A stretch of DNA of 54,066 nt from Anabaena sp. UHCC 0204 (GTDB lineage: Bacteria > Cyanobacteriota > Cyanobacteriia > Cyanobacteriales > Nostocaceae): the NCBI RefSeq assembly GCF_009711975.1, contig NZ_VIKW01000082.1:34611-88676 (forward strand). The letters run 5' to 3'. The notes below the pieces were generated by a model, which ran no database searches, was not told where the DNA came from, and worked only from the letters and a program-made list of their open reading frames with translations. Positions within the stretch are counted from its first letter, which is position 1, and each line of letters begins with the position of its first letter. Both the position numbers and the translations under genes were made by a program. Shown here piece after piece: positions 1-9,157 of the stretch.

Positions 1-4
1 CCTG

Positions 5-541
5 TCACCTCTCTCTATACCAGTTATACCAATATTTCGCGCTGCGAATGGCAAACCAGAGCAGGATTAAAGCCATTAATCCTCCTTGACGAGGAGCATC
101 AACAGCAAAAACTACAAACGTAATACACAATATATCTTGTATAAATACTGCCCATATTGGCAAACCACGTAAGCGATAAAACCAACCTACTAAAACTAGC
201 TGAAATACAAAAGCTAATAAACCACCAATCAATGCAACTAACCAACTTGGTGTTTCAGTCGCTGAAGCAACGGCTAAACCCATTAAAGCCCCGACGAAGG
301 GAGATAAACATAAATGAACTTGCTGTACTATTCTCTGTCCAATTAATTTTTTGGAAGCAAATAGTTCAAATAAAGACCAACTAGTTAGTAGTCCGACTAA
401 AACATGGGGTGAAAAATTTGATAATATTGGTAGCTGTGACCAGAGCCGATCACCTTGTAGGAGACCAATAATTAGTAAAGGTACACCTATTCTCATCCCA
501 GCAGCAGCACCAGCAGATAATATGGCGAGAATTTCAATCAT
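5..541 (-). CDS. DUF4126-type integral membrane protein
   Basis: A 178-residue, very hydrophobic protein with about five predicted membrane segments and a basic C-terminus (ending YWYNWYRER). The start MIEILAILSAGAAAGMRIG and the glycine/alanine-rich helices are typical of the DUF4126 family, which is common in cyanobacteria and has no established biochemical role. The small residues in the first helix could favour tight helix packing or a channel, but that is inference. It is the first gene of the window and no operon partner is visible. Family assignment is fairly secure; function is unknown. Confidence 0.75.
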   Translation of the reverse strand: MIEILAILSAGAAAGMRIGVPLLIIGLLQGDRLWSQLPILSNFSPHVLVGLLTSWSLFELFASKKLIGQRIVQQVHLCLSPFVGALMGLAVASATETPSWLVALIGGLLAFVFQLVLVGWFYRLRGLPIWAVFIQDILCITFVVFAVDAPRQGGLMALILLWFAIRSAKYWYNWYRER

Positions 542-824
542 GGGTATATCCCTGACTTTACTAAATTAGAAACGGTGCTTTATTCATACTGACTGTTCCT
601 TCTAATGGTTTCTGATCAAGACTAAATGAAATTAACATAGTCATGTTAGATGCAGGTTTAATTACTATATATACACTGTTGTAGTCTATCCTTTGATCTT
701 TTGGATATAGTAATAAACCGCATATTTACTCTTCACTTTGCGACATCGAAGGAGTCAGTAGTCAGGAATCGAGGAGTCAAGAGGGAGAAGGAAGGAAGAA
801 TAAGAAGAAAGAAGAAGAAGGAAA
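542..824. other. Intergenic region with homopurine tract
   Basis: No gene is seen between the DUF4126 protein and the MazF-like toxin. The last ~50 bases (about 776-826) are almost purely purine on the + strand (runs of gaag, gaaga, gaagga) and abut the toxin stop codon. Such tracts are common next to cyanobacterial repeats. I see no clear terminator hairpin. Confidence 0.5.
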
Positions 825-1169
825 TTAACCCGGTAAGTCTAGTGCAATTAACAAGGCTTGCTCCAGATGTGCCATAACAACCGTAGAAAGTACACCTCTT
901 AAACGCAAAAAGCGGGTTTTTGACAATACCCGCACCTGATCTGCCATTGCGATTGAGTCTTTCCTAAGTCCGCCATCTGGTGCTAAAATTAAAACTTGAG
1001 TAGGGTAAACTCGCTTCCCATCTTGATAGGTAGTACAGGGGACAGCTAAAACTACCGGGCTAGATAGATTAATCACGTCACGACTGACAATAATTACCGG
1101 GCGAGTTCCTCCCTGTTCTGAACCTTCAGTCATCTCCAGACGCGCATCGTATATCTCACCCCTTCTCAT
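825..1169 (-). CDS. MazF/PemK-type endoribonuclease toxin
   Basis: Family role: sequence-specific mRNA cleavage by the toxin of a type II toxin-antitoxin pair. The 114-residue protein starts MRRGEIYDARLEM and keeps the family signatures: RGEIY at the N-terminus, the G-x-RPVIIVSRD strand, and the DSIAMADQVRVLSKTRF segment. I chose the ATG at 1169 rather than an upstream start because its first bases overlap the antitoxin stop as ATGA (TGA at 1168-1166), the usual translational coupling of such pairs. The neighbouring upstream gene is the matching RHH antitoxin. The module looks intact. The RNA target site cannot be inferred. Confidence 0.88.
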   Translation of the reverse strand: MRRGEIYDARLEMTEGSEQGGTRPVIIVSRDVINLSSPVVLAVPCTTYQDGKRVYPTQVLILAPDGGLRKDSIAMADQVRVLSKTRFLRLRGVLSTVVMAHLEQALLIALDLPG

Positions 1170-1441
1170 CTTGGAGATTCCCCTAGCTGCAACGCCTCCC
1201 ACTGTGCAGTGGCAAATTCCACCTCTAGTCTTAGAACTTCTGCTTGATAATCTGGATCATTGGCCATTTCTGATAGTGCAGCATCTATTTCGGCTCGCTT
1301 TTGGATAGCTAGTTCTCGCCGCAAAGCTTGGACAACAAAATCATTCCGATTTTTAGCCTTTCCTTCCACAACTGCTTGATCTGTAGCTTCTAGCAGTTCT
1401 CTAGGAATGGTGAACGTCGTGCGAATGGTTTCTGCTTTCAT
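1166..1441 (-). CDS. Ribbon-helix-helix antitoxin (MazE-like partner of MazF)
   Basis: A 91-residue protein. Residues ~5-50 (TIRTTFTIPRELLEATDQAV, then KAKNRNDFVVQALRREL) have the strand-helix-helix pattern of a CopG/RHH DNA-binding domain. The acidic C-terminal half would be the toxin-binding tail. It precedes the MazF gene and overlaps it by the ATGA junction. In this family the antitoxin neutralises the toxin and autorepresses the operon, so an operator in the short upstream AT-rich stretch (1442-1500) is expected, but I did not identify one. Confident as an antitoxin; the exact subfamily is uncertain. Confidence 0.85.
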   Translation of the reverse strand: MKAETIRTTFTIPRELLEATDQAVVEGKAKNRNDFVVQALRRELAIQKRAEIDAALSEMANDPDYQAEVLRLEVEFATAQWEALQLGESPR

Positions 1442-1569
1442 AGCGCGTTCATTATTTGATGATTGAAGTGATGTCTTATATCATATCGTTTTACGCATCA
1501 ATTAGTAAATTTAAAATAAATGGGAAGTTTCCACCTCCCATTCCCCCAGGAAATTATTTTGTAATTTGA

Positions 1570-2355
1570 TTAGACAAGATAACTAGTATTCGGCACAATA
1601 GGGAACATTGCATACTCATACCAAGCCGTCCAGAGAAAACTGCGAAGCCATCGCTGGCGTTTTTCTAAACTTAATTCGTATGCAAATGCACCAGAAGAGG
1701 CATCAATGGAAGATAGATGAGAGTTGCATCCACAGCCATGTTGATAGGTGAAACCGTATTTGGAGGCTATACTCTGCACCTTCATTTGGATAGCAAAAAC
1801 CTTACCTGCGTGTAATATGGCATCCCAGGAACGCTTATGTTCTATATCACGCTGATCAAATCTTAATGCCCGTTCTTCAAATACATGATCTCGATAAATT
1901 GGTGCTAAATGGACATGATAGAAACTAGCTGGTAGTTCATAACCAAACTCTTGGAAAAGTTCTAATCCAATCTGGGCTACTTTTACTTCATTAGTGTATT
2001 CAGCACCCTTTGATTCAACTTTACGCAGAACTTCTTCAAAGTTGGGATAGTTGTGAACCATAAAGTCATGTCCATAAAATTCCAGGGTTTCCCTTGCTAG
2101 TTGCCCAAATAGCTCCGAAAATGAAGGAATTAGATGAAATAGATGTGGGCGATCGCTAAACAAATCAACATCACCAGATTGCAGTTTATATTGAAACAAC
2201 TGCGCCATTTCAACATAGGTTTGTGTATCACTCAGTCTGACATTTGCCCTTCCTTTTGCAATATCTTGCCACACTGAAGGTAGTTGAGAAACAGTAACCG
2301 CATTTTCACCAACAATTACTGTAACGTTAGAGGCTTCTTGAAGTTGCATATCCAA
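1570..2355 (-). CDS. Hypothetical protein, unrecognised family
   Basis: A 261-residue soluble-looking protein with no signal peptide or membrane segment. It is rich in aromatic residues and histidines. Notable features are a His/Cys cluster near residues 206-212 (YQHGCGCNSH), a potential metal-binding or redox site, and several scattered His residues (FYHVHLAPIYRDHVF). An alternative start two codons downstream (MQLQEAS) is possible. It lies between the toxin-antitoxin pair and the cobalt transporter operon with no overlap, so context does not assign a role. I do not recognise the family. The length and regular composition make it a credible gene. Confidence 0.7.
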   Translation of the reverse strand: MDMQLQEASNVTVIVGENAVTVSQLPSVWQDIAKGRANVRLSDTQTYVEMAQLFQYKLQSGDVDLFSDRPHLFHLIPSFSELFGQLARETLEFYGHDFMVHNYPNFEEVLRKVESKGAEYTNEVKVAQIGLELFQEFGYELPASFYHVHLAPIYRDHVFEERALRFDQRDIEHKRSWDAILHAGKVFAIQMKVQSIASKYGFTYQHGCGCNSHLSSIDASSGAFAYELSLEKRQRWLRSFLWTAWYEYAMFPIVPNTSYLV

Positions 2356-2485
2356 TTTCCACAGAGTGTTTAATTAACTAATCTACTGTAAGTAATCCTT
2401 TTTTTATCTTCCCAACATAATTAAAAAATGTTTGACAGGCTGTCTTTTGACATGGGACAGAGGATATCCATTACAGATTCTCTTC

Positions 2486-3307
2486 TCAGACATCTTTTAA
2501 TATCCTTTGTCTGACTCTCTCGATAATTATTTTTTCTTCAGCAGATAGACCATTGAATAACATTTCATATATTATTGGTAAACCCAACTCTAAATCCTCT
2601 AAAAGAGTCCGCTGGCTAAATACATCTTCAGGTTTTCCTTCTAGCATCAATTGTCCTTTATCCATGACAAAAACCCAATCTGACCAGCGATACACTAAAT
2701 CTAAATCGTGAGTTGCCATTAATAGAGTGTTACCATTTTCATGAATTTTTTTGAGAGTTGCCATCAAATTACGAGTATGTTTAATATCTAAATATGCGGT
2801 AGGTTCATCTAATACTAAAAGTTGTGGTTGCAGTACCATGACATCAGCTATGGAAACTCGCTTTTTCTGCCCTAAACTGAGATAATGTACTGGTGTTTCT
2901 GCTAAAGTAGTTAGCCCAAATTCCATTAAAGCTGCTTCTACTCGACTTTTAATTTCTAGTTCCGGCAAACCTAAATTACATAAACCGTAAGAGATATCTT
3001 CTTCAACCGTAGAAGCTACTAACTGTTGTTCTGGATCTTGAAAAACTAAACCAACTTGTTGCCGAATTTTACTGAGATAATCACGATTATAAACTAACGG
3101 TTGATTACACCAGCGGACAACACCAGAATTAGGTTTATATAGTCCATTCGCTAACAAGAAAAGTGTGGTTTTACCACAACCATTTTGACCAATTAAGGCA
3201 CACTTCTTCCCAGAAGGTATTTTCATGGTTAGACCATTTAAAGCTGGTTGTTCTGAACCTAAATAAGTGTAATATACTTGATCAAATTCGAGTAAATATT
3301 CCTGCAT
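2486..3307 (-). CDS. cbiO: Cobalt ECF transporter ATP-binding subunit CbiO
   Basis: A 273-residue ABC ATPase that would power cobalt uptake by the CbiMNQO energy-coupling-factor transporter at the cytoplasmic membrane. Visible motifs are Walker A GQNGCGKTT (~residue 40), the Q-loop VFQDPEQQL, signature LSLGQKKR, Walker B LLVLDEP, and a switch histidine in MATHDLD. It is the last gene of the operon and its start overlaps the end of cbiQ by 26 bp, implying translational coupling. The neighbours and the upstream cobalamin riboswitch favour cobalt over nickel; the ATPase alone could not decide this. Confidence 0.93.
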   Translation of the reverse strand: MQEYLLEFDQVYYTYLGSEQPALNGLTMKIPSGKKCALIGQNGCGKTTLFLLANGLYKPNSGVVRWCNQPLVYNRDYLSKIRQQVGLVFQDPEQQLVASTVEEDISYGLCNLGLPELEIKSRVEAALMEFGLTTLAETPVHYLSLGQKKRVSIADVMVLQPQLLVLDEPTAYLDIKHTRNLMATLKKIHENGNTLLMATHDLDLVYRWSDWVFVMDKGQLMLEGKPEDVFSQRTLLEDLELGLPIIYEMLFNGLSAEEKIIIERVRQRILKDV

Positions 3308-4094
3308 CTCGGCAAATTTCTAATCCTATTAATACTACACATCCCAAAATTGCTTCAATAGTATATCGTTGAGATGGTTGATAACGTCGGGGATGCCAAA
3401 CTCGAAATTCACCAGTGAAACCCCTAGCTTGCAATCCGAGAGAAAACTGATGATATTTTTGTAGAGTTCGCTGTAGTAATTGTCCTATTAATAGTGCTAA
3501 ACTCTTCATACTACTATGCCAAGTGCGGTAGCCACCACGAGAATTTTGTGCTGTCCACAATTCATTGGCTGTTTTGAGGAGAATAAAAATAAACCGATAC
3601 ATTATTAATAATAAATCGGTTAAAAGCACGGGAAATCTGTAGCGACGCAGAATTTCTAATATCTCTGTGAAAGGGACAGTTAACATGAGAAAATATAAAC
3701 AGGAAACAGAAGCTAATGCTCTTGTTAAAATTCCCCATGCTTGAATGCTACCACTGCGACTGATATAAATATAAAAATGTCCGAGATTTAGCCCAAACAA
3801 AGAATCTAATTGCACACTGGGAAAATTATTAATTGCCACTCCATTTACCATTAATGCTGGTAAACTTGTCAAACAAAAAACTAGGGTGAATGATAATAAC
3901 CGAAAATAAACCCTAGCAGGTATTTTGGCATAAATAACTATCCAAACACCCATCCACAGTGATATTAAAATTTGCACTAGAGAATGGGTAGAAATGGAAA
4001 TTGCCAGAGTCGTAAATGCGAAAATCAGTTTATGTTCTGGTGGTAATTTTCGGAGGCGATTAGTGTAAGCTAAAGTGTCTAGTGCTAGACTCAT
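3282..4094 (-). CDS. cbiQ: Cobalt ECF transporter transmembrane subunit CbiQ
   Basis: The 270-residue T component of the cobalt transporter, linking the ATPase to the substrate-binding subunits. It has 4-5 hydrophobic segments. The family's paired Ala-Arg-Gly type coupling motifs are visible near the C-terminus as NSRGGYRTW and LQARGF, which contact CbiO. The gene overlaps cbiN upstream by 4 bp (ATGA) and cbiO downstream by 26 bp, so all subunits are probably made from one transcript. Length is normal for the family. Confidence 0.92.
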   Translation of the reverse strand: MSLALDTLAYTNRLRKLPPEHKLIFAFTTLAISISTHSLVQILISLWMGVWIVIYAKIPARVYFRLLSFTLVFCLTSLPALMVNGVAINNFPSVQLDSLFGLNLGHFYIYISRSGSIQAWGILTRALASVSCLYFLMLTVPFTEILEILRRYRFPVLLTDLLLIMYRFIFILLKTANELWTAQNSRGGYRTWHSSMKSLALLIGQLLQRTLQKYHQFSLGLQARGFTGEFRVWHPRRYQPSQRYTIEAILGCVVLIGLEICRDAGIFTRI

Positions 4095-4393
4095 TCTTCA
4101 CGTTTTTGTTGTTGAGAACGTCCTTTGTAGACACCAATAGCATAACCAACTAATCCAGCACCTAAAGCGGCTTGTGAAGCAAATAATAGGCTTTCTATTT
4201 CTCCACTAGCTGGTTCAAAAAGTGATTTAAACCATGGTTCATATCCAGGTTGAATTTCAGTAATTGCTGCTTCGGCTTGGCCATCTGCACCAGCAAATTC
4301 TCCATCACGCACAAGTATTAACGGGGCAATTGCTAAAGCGAAAACTGCTAATATTAAAAACCAGTTATTCAATCCTGTTTTAGATTGATTCAT
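4091..4393 (-). CDS. cbiN: Cobalt ECF transporter accessory subunit CbiN
   Basis: A 100-residue protein with two membrane segments (residues ~10-27 and ~70-86) and a periplasmic loop. This matches CbiN, the small subunit that works with CbiM to load Co(II). It lies between cbiM and cbiQ, overlapping them by 14 and 4 bp. The loop is acidic ([18 protein letters not shown]). The C-terminus is a short charged cytoplasmic tail ([11 protein letters not shown]). Sequence conservation in CbiN is low, so the call rests on size, topology and gene order. Confidence 0.88.
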   Translation of the reverse strand: MNQSKTGLNNWFLILAVFALAIAPLILVRDGEFAGADGQAEAAITEIQPGYEPWFKSLFEPASGEIESLLFASQAALGAGLVGYAIGVYKGRSQQQKREE

Positions 4394-5159
4394 TACTTTG
4401 ATGTCCTTGCTTGATTAATTGCAAAAGTTTTAATTCTTGAAGATTATAGGATTGTAGCCAATTCCACACTAAGACAGTTAGTAATCCTTCGCTAATTGCT
4501 AAAGGAATTTGAGTAATTGCAAAAATACCGGCGAACTTAGTAAATGAAGCGATAAATCCACCAACAGGTGCAGGAAAAGCTAGAGCAAGTTGGATAGAAG
4601 TGATGATGTAGGTGAGTAGATTTGCTAATGCTGTTGCTAAAAATATGGCGATTTTTTGTTTACCACTCAACTGCATGATGAGATTATATATCCAGTAAGC
4701 TGCATAAGGTCCAGCGATCGCCATTGCAAAAGCATTTGCTCCCAATGTCGTTAAACCACCGTGGGCTAATAACAAAGCTTGAAATAAGAGTACCAAGCTA
4801 CCTAAAACTGTCATAGTCAAAGGTCCAAACAGCACTGCACCTAATCCTGTTCCTGTGGGGTGAGAACAACTACCTGTCACGGAAGGAATTTTCAATGCTG
4901 ACAGGACAAAAGCGAATGCACCAGCTAAACCTAAGAGCAGTTTTAACTCTGGGTTAGCCTGGGTAATGCGTGTGAGACTACGTAATCCTAAAACAAAAAA
5001 TGGTAAGGCCAAAATCCACCAAAACATCGCCCACTGCACTGGTAAAAAACCTTCCATAATGTGCATCGCATAGGCAGGTTGTGGTGAACCAACTACCAAA
5101 TAAAAACTAATAAATCCCATCAGGGTTAGACTTACTAACGCCTGTTTTTTCCTGGACAT
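4380..5159 (-). CDS. cbiM: Cobalt ECF transporter substrate-binding subunit CbiM
   Basis: The 259-residue S component that binds Co(II). Residues 1-31 look like a signal peptide ending in the AYA cleavage motif. After cleavage the mature protein would begin MHIMEGFLP, placing the conserved histidine at position 2, as the family's N-terminal metal site requires. Further membrane helices and the loop with [12 protein letters not shown] are also typical of CbiM. It is the first gene of the cbiMNQO operon. A GAGGT ribosome-binding site sits just upstream of the ATG and the cobalamin riboswitch lies 34 bp upstream, so expression should fall when cobalamin is plentiful. Confidence 0.94.
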   Translation of the reverse strand: MSRKKQALVSLTLMGFISFYLVVGSPQPAYAMHIMEGFLPVQWAMFWWILALPFFVLGLRSLTRITQANPELKLLLGLAGAFAFVLSALKIPSVTGSCSHPTGTGLGAVLFGPLTMTVLGSLVLLFQALLLAHGGLTTLGANAFAMAIAGPYAAYWIYNLIMQLSGKQKIAIFLATALANLLTYIITSIQLALAFPAPVGGFIASFTKFAGIFAITQIPLAISEGLLTVLVWNWLQSYNLQELKLLQLIKQGHQSNESI

Positions 5160-5192
5160 AACCTGTACCTCGCAGATTTATGGTATGCGTTT

Positions 5193-5321
5193 CTATCGGC
5201 GGGTATTCTGACTCACCATAGTATGGCTCACAGTTGCGGGACAGTGCCGGGTTTACACCAAACTTTCCCCCTTACCTCCGACAGGACTAAGCGAGTGAGT
5301 GCTTCCCATCAGAACCGATAG
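5193..5321 (-). promoter_or_regulatory. Cobalamin (AdoCbl) riboswitch upstream of cbiMNQO
   Basis: Read on the minus strand, this leader starts with CTATCGG and ends with CCGATAG, a perfect 7 bp closing stem. Inside it are hallmark cobalamin-riboswitch elements in the right order: GGGGGAAAGTTTGGTG, then CCGGCACTGTCCCGCAACTG, and the 3' box GAGTCAGAATACCCGCC. It ends about 34 nt before the cbiM start, close enough to control access to the GAGGT ribosome-binding site. Ligand binding is expected to lower translation or transcription of the cobalt importer. The motif match is strong; the switching mechanism is inference. Confidence 0.93.
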
Positions 5322-5385
5322 CAGTCACTATATCACTATTGAACTGTCGGTCTCTAGAAAGTTTGCTTTGGAAACAAAGACGCTA

Positions 5386-5622
5386 TTAAATCTTGTTTAA
5401 TTCTTGATCATCTGGAAAATTGAGGATTGGTAAGCGATCGCCTCGAAATAATTCTTCAGTTGCTTCACCTAGATTGATCAAAGCCTCACTTGTAGCTTTC
5501 TGAGCGATAAGTAACATCAGTATAGATACTGTCCCCATTTGCAATAAACAAGTTGGGGGAATGGTAAAAGCAATCAAATTTAATCCGGTTTGAAAAGAGA
5601 ACTGTTCGTTTACAGGTGACAT
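5386..5622 (-). CDS. Small hypothetical membrane-anchored protein
   Basis: A reading frame with one or two hydrophobic segments (around GLNLIAFTIPPTCLLQMG and TVSILMLLIAQKA) and an acidic C-terminus (LPILNFPDDQELNKI). I prefer the start MSPVNEQF at 5622 (78 residues) over the longer frame from 5673, whose first residues look like translated leader; neither has a strong ribosome-binding site. It lies upstream of the cobalamin riboswitch on the same strand and is probably not part of the cbi operon. Function unknown. Confidence 0.5.
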   Translation of the reverse strand: MSPVNEQFSFQTGLNLIAFTIPPTCLLQMGTVSILMLLIAQKATSEALINLGEATEELFRGDRLPILNFPDDQELNKI

Positions 5623-5673
5623 TGTAATTATTAAGTAATTTAGTTGATGGGTAAAATAGACAAAAAAGTCCAT

Positions 5674-6004
5674 CCTCAGTTCAGGAGACAGAATTTATAG
5701 AAGTGCCACAATCTGAAAACTATGGCTACGATATAGTACGTCAATGCTAACAGAAGAAAAATATAGCAGATCAAAGGTTAAAAGTATTCTTGGATCTCAT
5801 ATCACAGTATTGCCTGCTTCCTGGGCGCTGTCCCTGAGTCCTTACCCTCTAAATTCTTCTAAAATACTATCTTTGTCAATTTTGCAAGCTGCGAAAGTAA
5901 CAAAATTGTTAAAAAAAAACGGCAAAATGTGATAATTCTATGATTCTAGTTTACAAGTACACGCCAAATCCCCAATCAACCCTTCCTGTTAAATTCTTCT
6001 GCCC
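5674..6004. other. Intergenic region upstream of the DUF1574 gene
   Basis: About 330 bp with no convincing gene. A 62-codon + strand frame from 5744 has no family resemblance and no good ribosome-binding site. It ends in a poly-A run around 5910-5920. The region should carry divergent promoters for the small minus-strand gene and the large + strand gene; no clear -35/-10 pair was picked out. Confidence 0.4.
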
Positions 6005-9000
6005 ATGAAAACAGTATTACTTGAGCGTCAAACATCCTTAGTGCAATGGGTTAGCCAAGCAACAGGTATAAATACTTTCGGGGTAAAAGTCCGGTTGTTA
6101 GGTAATGATCTGCATATTTTGTGTGAAAGCGTAGAATGTCCACAACGTTGGCAAACTTTGTCTGAATTGCTACAAGCACTCCAGCAAACAGATGTTGATA
6201 CCCTCACCAACGACGAACAACCCTCAATATACCAAGTGTTAGTTTATGGTCGAAAAAAAGGGGAACACCGTCCCGAATGGTGTCATCGGGTGTACTTAAA
6301 CCAGCTAGAACGGCATTTAGAACAGGTAGAACAGGCCTTATTAGCAGAGGCAGAAACACTAACAAATTCTAGTGGTTCATTGATTGTCTCTAATGAGAGT
6401 TTGGCACGCCAAGGAGATGTAGATGCGATCGCTCGCTATCTGAGTGAATACCTCAGTCATTTAGGGGTAGCAGTACAGGTAAAGATTCATCCTTGTCAAT
6501 CTAAGGATAATTCCCAAGCGATCGCCAATCGTCTGTTAATATTTTGTCAGTCAAGCTATAGCCCTGATCCTTCATTATTAGCAGAAACAGTCGCCCAAAA
6601 GCTAAGACATCTGAAACTTTCTGGCTATCAAGATGCTGTCATTATTTCTCAAGTGCGGGGCGAAATTGAGCCAGATTGGCGGTTACGAATAGATTTGACA
6701 CCGCCAGAGGTAATGTTAAAAGAATGGGCGCGTTGGGGAGATGTGCAAGCGATCGCGAGAATATTAACCGAGGAACTCTTAGGTTTTAAAGTAGCGGTGC
6801 AAACTTCTCTCAAAGAATCTACTCTTCACATATTTTGTACTCCAGCTTTTGATCCCTTGGAAACTTCTCCTGCACCAGATAAGGAAACCGCCCTAGAGGC
6901 CATTGTCCCTCTGCTCGAAACTATCGCCCCCCAAGCCATTCTTTCAGCAGCCATATATGGACAGAAAACAACGGATAAACAACCAGTTTGGATTGATTGG
7001 GTATCTTTACCCGCATCCCAGCACCCTGCTTTAGTTACATCTGCCTTGGATCTTGCCCATGCAGGAGATCAACCTGCAATTATCTTTTTATTAGAGCGTC
7101 TACTCAATCCTGACCTAGATTGGCGATTGAAAACAGGTGGTATCCGTGTACTGTTAGTTCGCAAAGAAGATTTATTACACATTATGTGTGATGCTCCCAT
7201 TTGCCCCACACGCCATCAAGTCTCTAGTAAAGTTACTCAATTTATCCGCCAACTCAAAATTTCTGGTATTACTGGTGTTCGTGTTTATGGCCGTCGTGCA
7301 GGTGATAAAGAACCTGTTTGGCATTATGGCCTTGACTTGGGAGAACGTTCTCGATTAGTTCCCGAAGCAACACCAGAATTTGCTGCTACATCTGAATACG
7401 TAAGTTCCCTCATTACCAATGAAACTAATGAGCCGATTCTGCGTCCAGATTTAACAAAAGAAGAAGTAAAAACATTTGTCAAAGAAGTAACAAAAAATTG
7501 GTTAGCAAATACCAATCAACAAATCAGAAAATTGCTTTTAAACAGTCAATTATTTACAACATCTAATCCCGAAATAGATCAAAATCCTGATGATCAAGGA
7601 ATTCGCAGTGGTATTATCTGGCTGGCTTTAGGATTACTTCTGGCCTTCCAAAGTGATTTGATGTTAGGTTATGTTTTATCATATACTGTCAAAAACTCTG
7701 CCAAAGTTACTAATAATCTAGTTCCCCCTATATCTTCACAATCACAAATATCAATAGCAGCACCAAATGAACAAACAACAGCATTTTCAACACAACCAAT
7801 AACAACAGAAAACCCTAATAATCAGTCTGCATTTAATGATTCTGGATTCATAAATGGTAATAATTTACCAGCCGCACCATTAAAAGAGAAAGCCACCGCT
7901 ACAGCAATTTTATTAGCAGCGCGATCGCCAATGCCCAGTTTTAATGCTAGGCAATTAGATGAACAATTAGCTTTATATAAACAGCGTCTAGCCCTGAAAA
8001 AGCGTCCACCAGATGTCCTCATTATTGGTTCTTCTCGCGCCCTCAGAGGAGTTGATCCTGTCGCCCTTTCTAAAGCTTTAGCAGCCCAAGGCTATCGGAA
8101 TATTGATATATTCAACTTTGGCATCAATGGAGCAACAGCCCAAGTTGTTGATTGTCTGATTCGTCAAGTTTTAGAACCAGCAGAACTACCGAAAATGATT
8201 ATATGGGCAGATGGTTCTCGCGCTTTTAATAATGGTCGAGAAGATATCACGTTCAACGCAATTGCAGCCTCACCAGGATACAAACAAATATTGCAAAAAG
8301 CTAGAACAACAGTAAAAACTGATGCCATACCCCAAAATAAAGAAGATGCTCCTGAAAAAATTATCAGTCAACCTGAAGTAGAAAATATTAATATCTATGA
8401 AGCAACTAACGACTGGTTAAATCAATCTGTAGCTAATTTATCTGCCAGTTATAAAAACCGTGAACAAATTAAAATTATTTTGCAAAAACAACTTCAACAT
8501 CTTCCTTTTAATCATCAACATCCCCAAGTAAAACCAGTAACTAACCTGACCAAAAATTCTGAAGCAGATACCACCTCTTCTATTCAAGGTGTTGATTTCG
8601 ATGGATTCTTACCTTTATCCATTCGCTTTAATCCCGCAACATATTATCAAAATCATCCCAGAGTTTCTGGAAGTTATGACAATGATTATAAATCTTTCCA
8701 ATTAACAGGTAAACAAGATCAGGCATTTAATTCAATGTTAGAATTTACCAAAAACAATAATATCTCTTTAGTATTTGTGAATATGCCCCTTACCTCAGAT
8801 TATTTAGATCCTGTCCGCACAAAGTATGAACAGCAATTTCAAGAATATCTATTAAATTTTACCGGACATTCTAATTTTATCTATCGTGATTTAAGTCAGC
8901 TATGGCCAACAGCAAATGATTATTTTTCTGATCCCAGTCACCTTAATCGTTATGGTGCTTATGAAATATCCAAAAAACTAGCAGTAGATCCCATTATTCC

Positions 9001-9016
9001 CTGGACTAAAAAATAA
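6005..9016 (+). CDS. DUF1574/SGNH-hydrolase-like protein with fourfold N-terminal repeat
   Basis: A 1003-residue protein in two halves. Residues ~10-445 contain four copies of a ~100-residue unit. Copies 2-4 start with G-D-x-x-A-I near 137, 244 and 353, and the units carry a central LHI(F/M)C-like strand and end in YGR/YGQ plus (P)xW. One membrane segment follows at ~535-560, then a low-complexity Gln/Asn/Thr linker. The C-terminal domain (~650-1003) is SGNH-like: IIGSSRALRG (Ser ~676), FNFGINGATAQ, and DPSHLN with Asp976 and His979. The family is typical of envelope acyl-transfer or deacylation partners of MBOAT proteins, and an MBOAT gene follows 141 bp downstream. Predicted topology puts the repeats in the cytoplasm and the catalytic part outside. 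The substrate is unknown. Confidence 0.82.
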   Translation: MKTVLLERQTSLVQWVSQATGINTFGVKVRLLGNDLHILCESVECPQRWQTLSELLQALQQTDVDTLTNDEQPSIYQVLVYGRKKGEHRPEWCHRVYLNQLERHLEQVEQALLAEAETLTNSSGSLIVSNESLARQGDVDAIARYLSEYLSHLGVAVQVKIHPCQSKDNSQAIANRLLIFCQSSYSPDPSLLAETVAQKLRHLKLSGYQDAVIISQVRGEIEPDWRLRIDLTPPEVMLKEWARWGDVQAIARILTEELLGFKVAVQTSLKESTLHIFCTPAFDPLETSPAPDKETALEAIVPLLETIAPQAILSAAIYGQKTTDKQPVWIDWVSLPASQHPALVTSALDLAHAGDQPAIIFLLERLLNPDLDWRLKTGGIRVLLVRKEDLLHIMCDAPICPTRHQVSSKVTQFIRQLKISGITGVRVYGRRAGDKEPVWHYGLDLGERSRLVPEATPEFAATSEYVSSLITNETNEPILRPDLTKEEVKTFVKEVTKNWLANTNQQIRKLLLNSQLFTTSNPEIDQNPDDQGIRSGIIWLALGLLLAFQSDLMLGYVLSYTVKNSAKVTNNLVPPISSQSQISIAAPNEQTTAFSTQPITTENPNNQSAFNDSGFINGNNLPAAPLKEKATATAILLAARSPMPSFNARQLDEQLALYKQRLALKKRPPDVLIIGSSRALRGVDPVALSKALAAQGYRNIDIFNFGINGATAQVVDCLIRQVLEPAELPKMIIWADGSRAFNNGREDITFNAIAASPGYKQILQKARTTVKTDAIPQNKEDAPEKIISQPEVENINIYEATNDWLNQSVANLSASYKNREQIKIILQKQLQHLPFNHQHPQVKPVTNLTKNSEADTTSSIQGVDFDGFLPLSIRFNPATYYQNHPRVSGSYDNDYKSFQLTGKQDQAFNSMLEFTKNNNISLVFVNMPLTSDYLDPVRTKYEQQFQEYLLNFTGHSNFIYRDLSQLWPTANDYFSDPSHLNRYGAYEISKKLAVDPIIPWTKK

Positions 9017-9052
9017 TGGTTCTTCGGTACTTGTTATTCTAAGTTCCCAATT

Positions 9053-9132
9053 GGGTAAGAGGGAACAGAAAAAAGTTTTGAGCGATTTTACTTTTATGCA
9101 AACGTTTTGGTTATCTAACATCCACCTACTTA
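9053..9132 (+). repeat. MITE-like repeat, left-truncated copy
   Basis: The stretch GGGAACAG...AGTTTTGAGCGATTTTACTTTT matches the core of the full element at 23768-23883, and the right end CCACCTACTTA (9122-9132) matches that element's terminal repeat. The left terminal repeat is not recognisable, so this copy is probably truncated. It lies between the DUF1574 and MBOAT genes. Confidence 0.6.
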
Positions 9133-9157
9133 CCAATTCATCATCAATCAATAAACA

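Noticed and set aside
5744-5932. 62-codon + strand frame upstream of the DUF1574 gene
   Set aside because: No ribosome-binding site, no family resemblance, low-complexity Lys/Asn end; probably chance.
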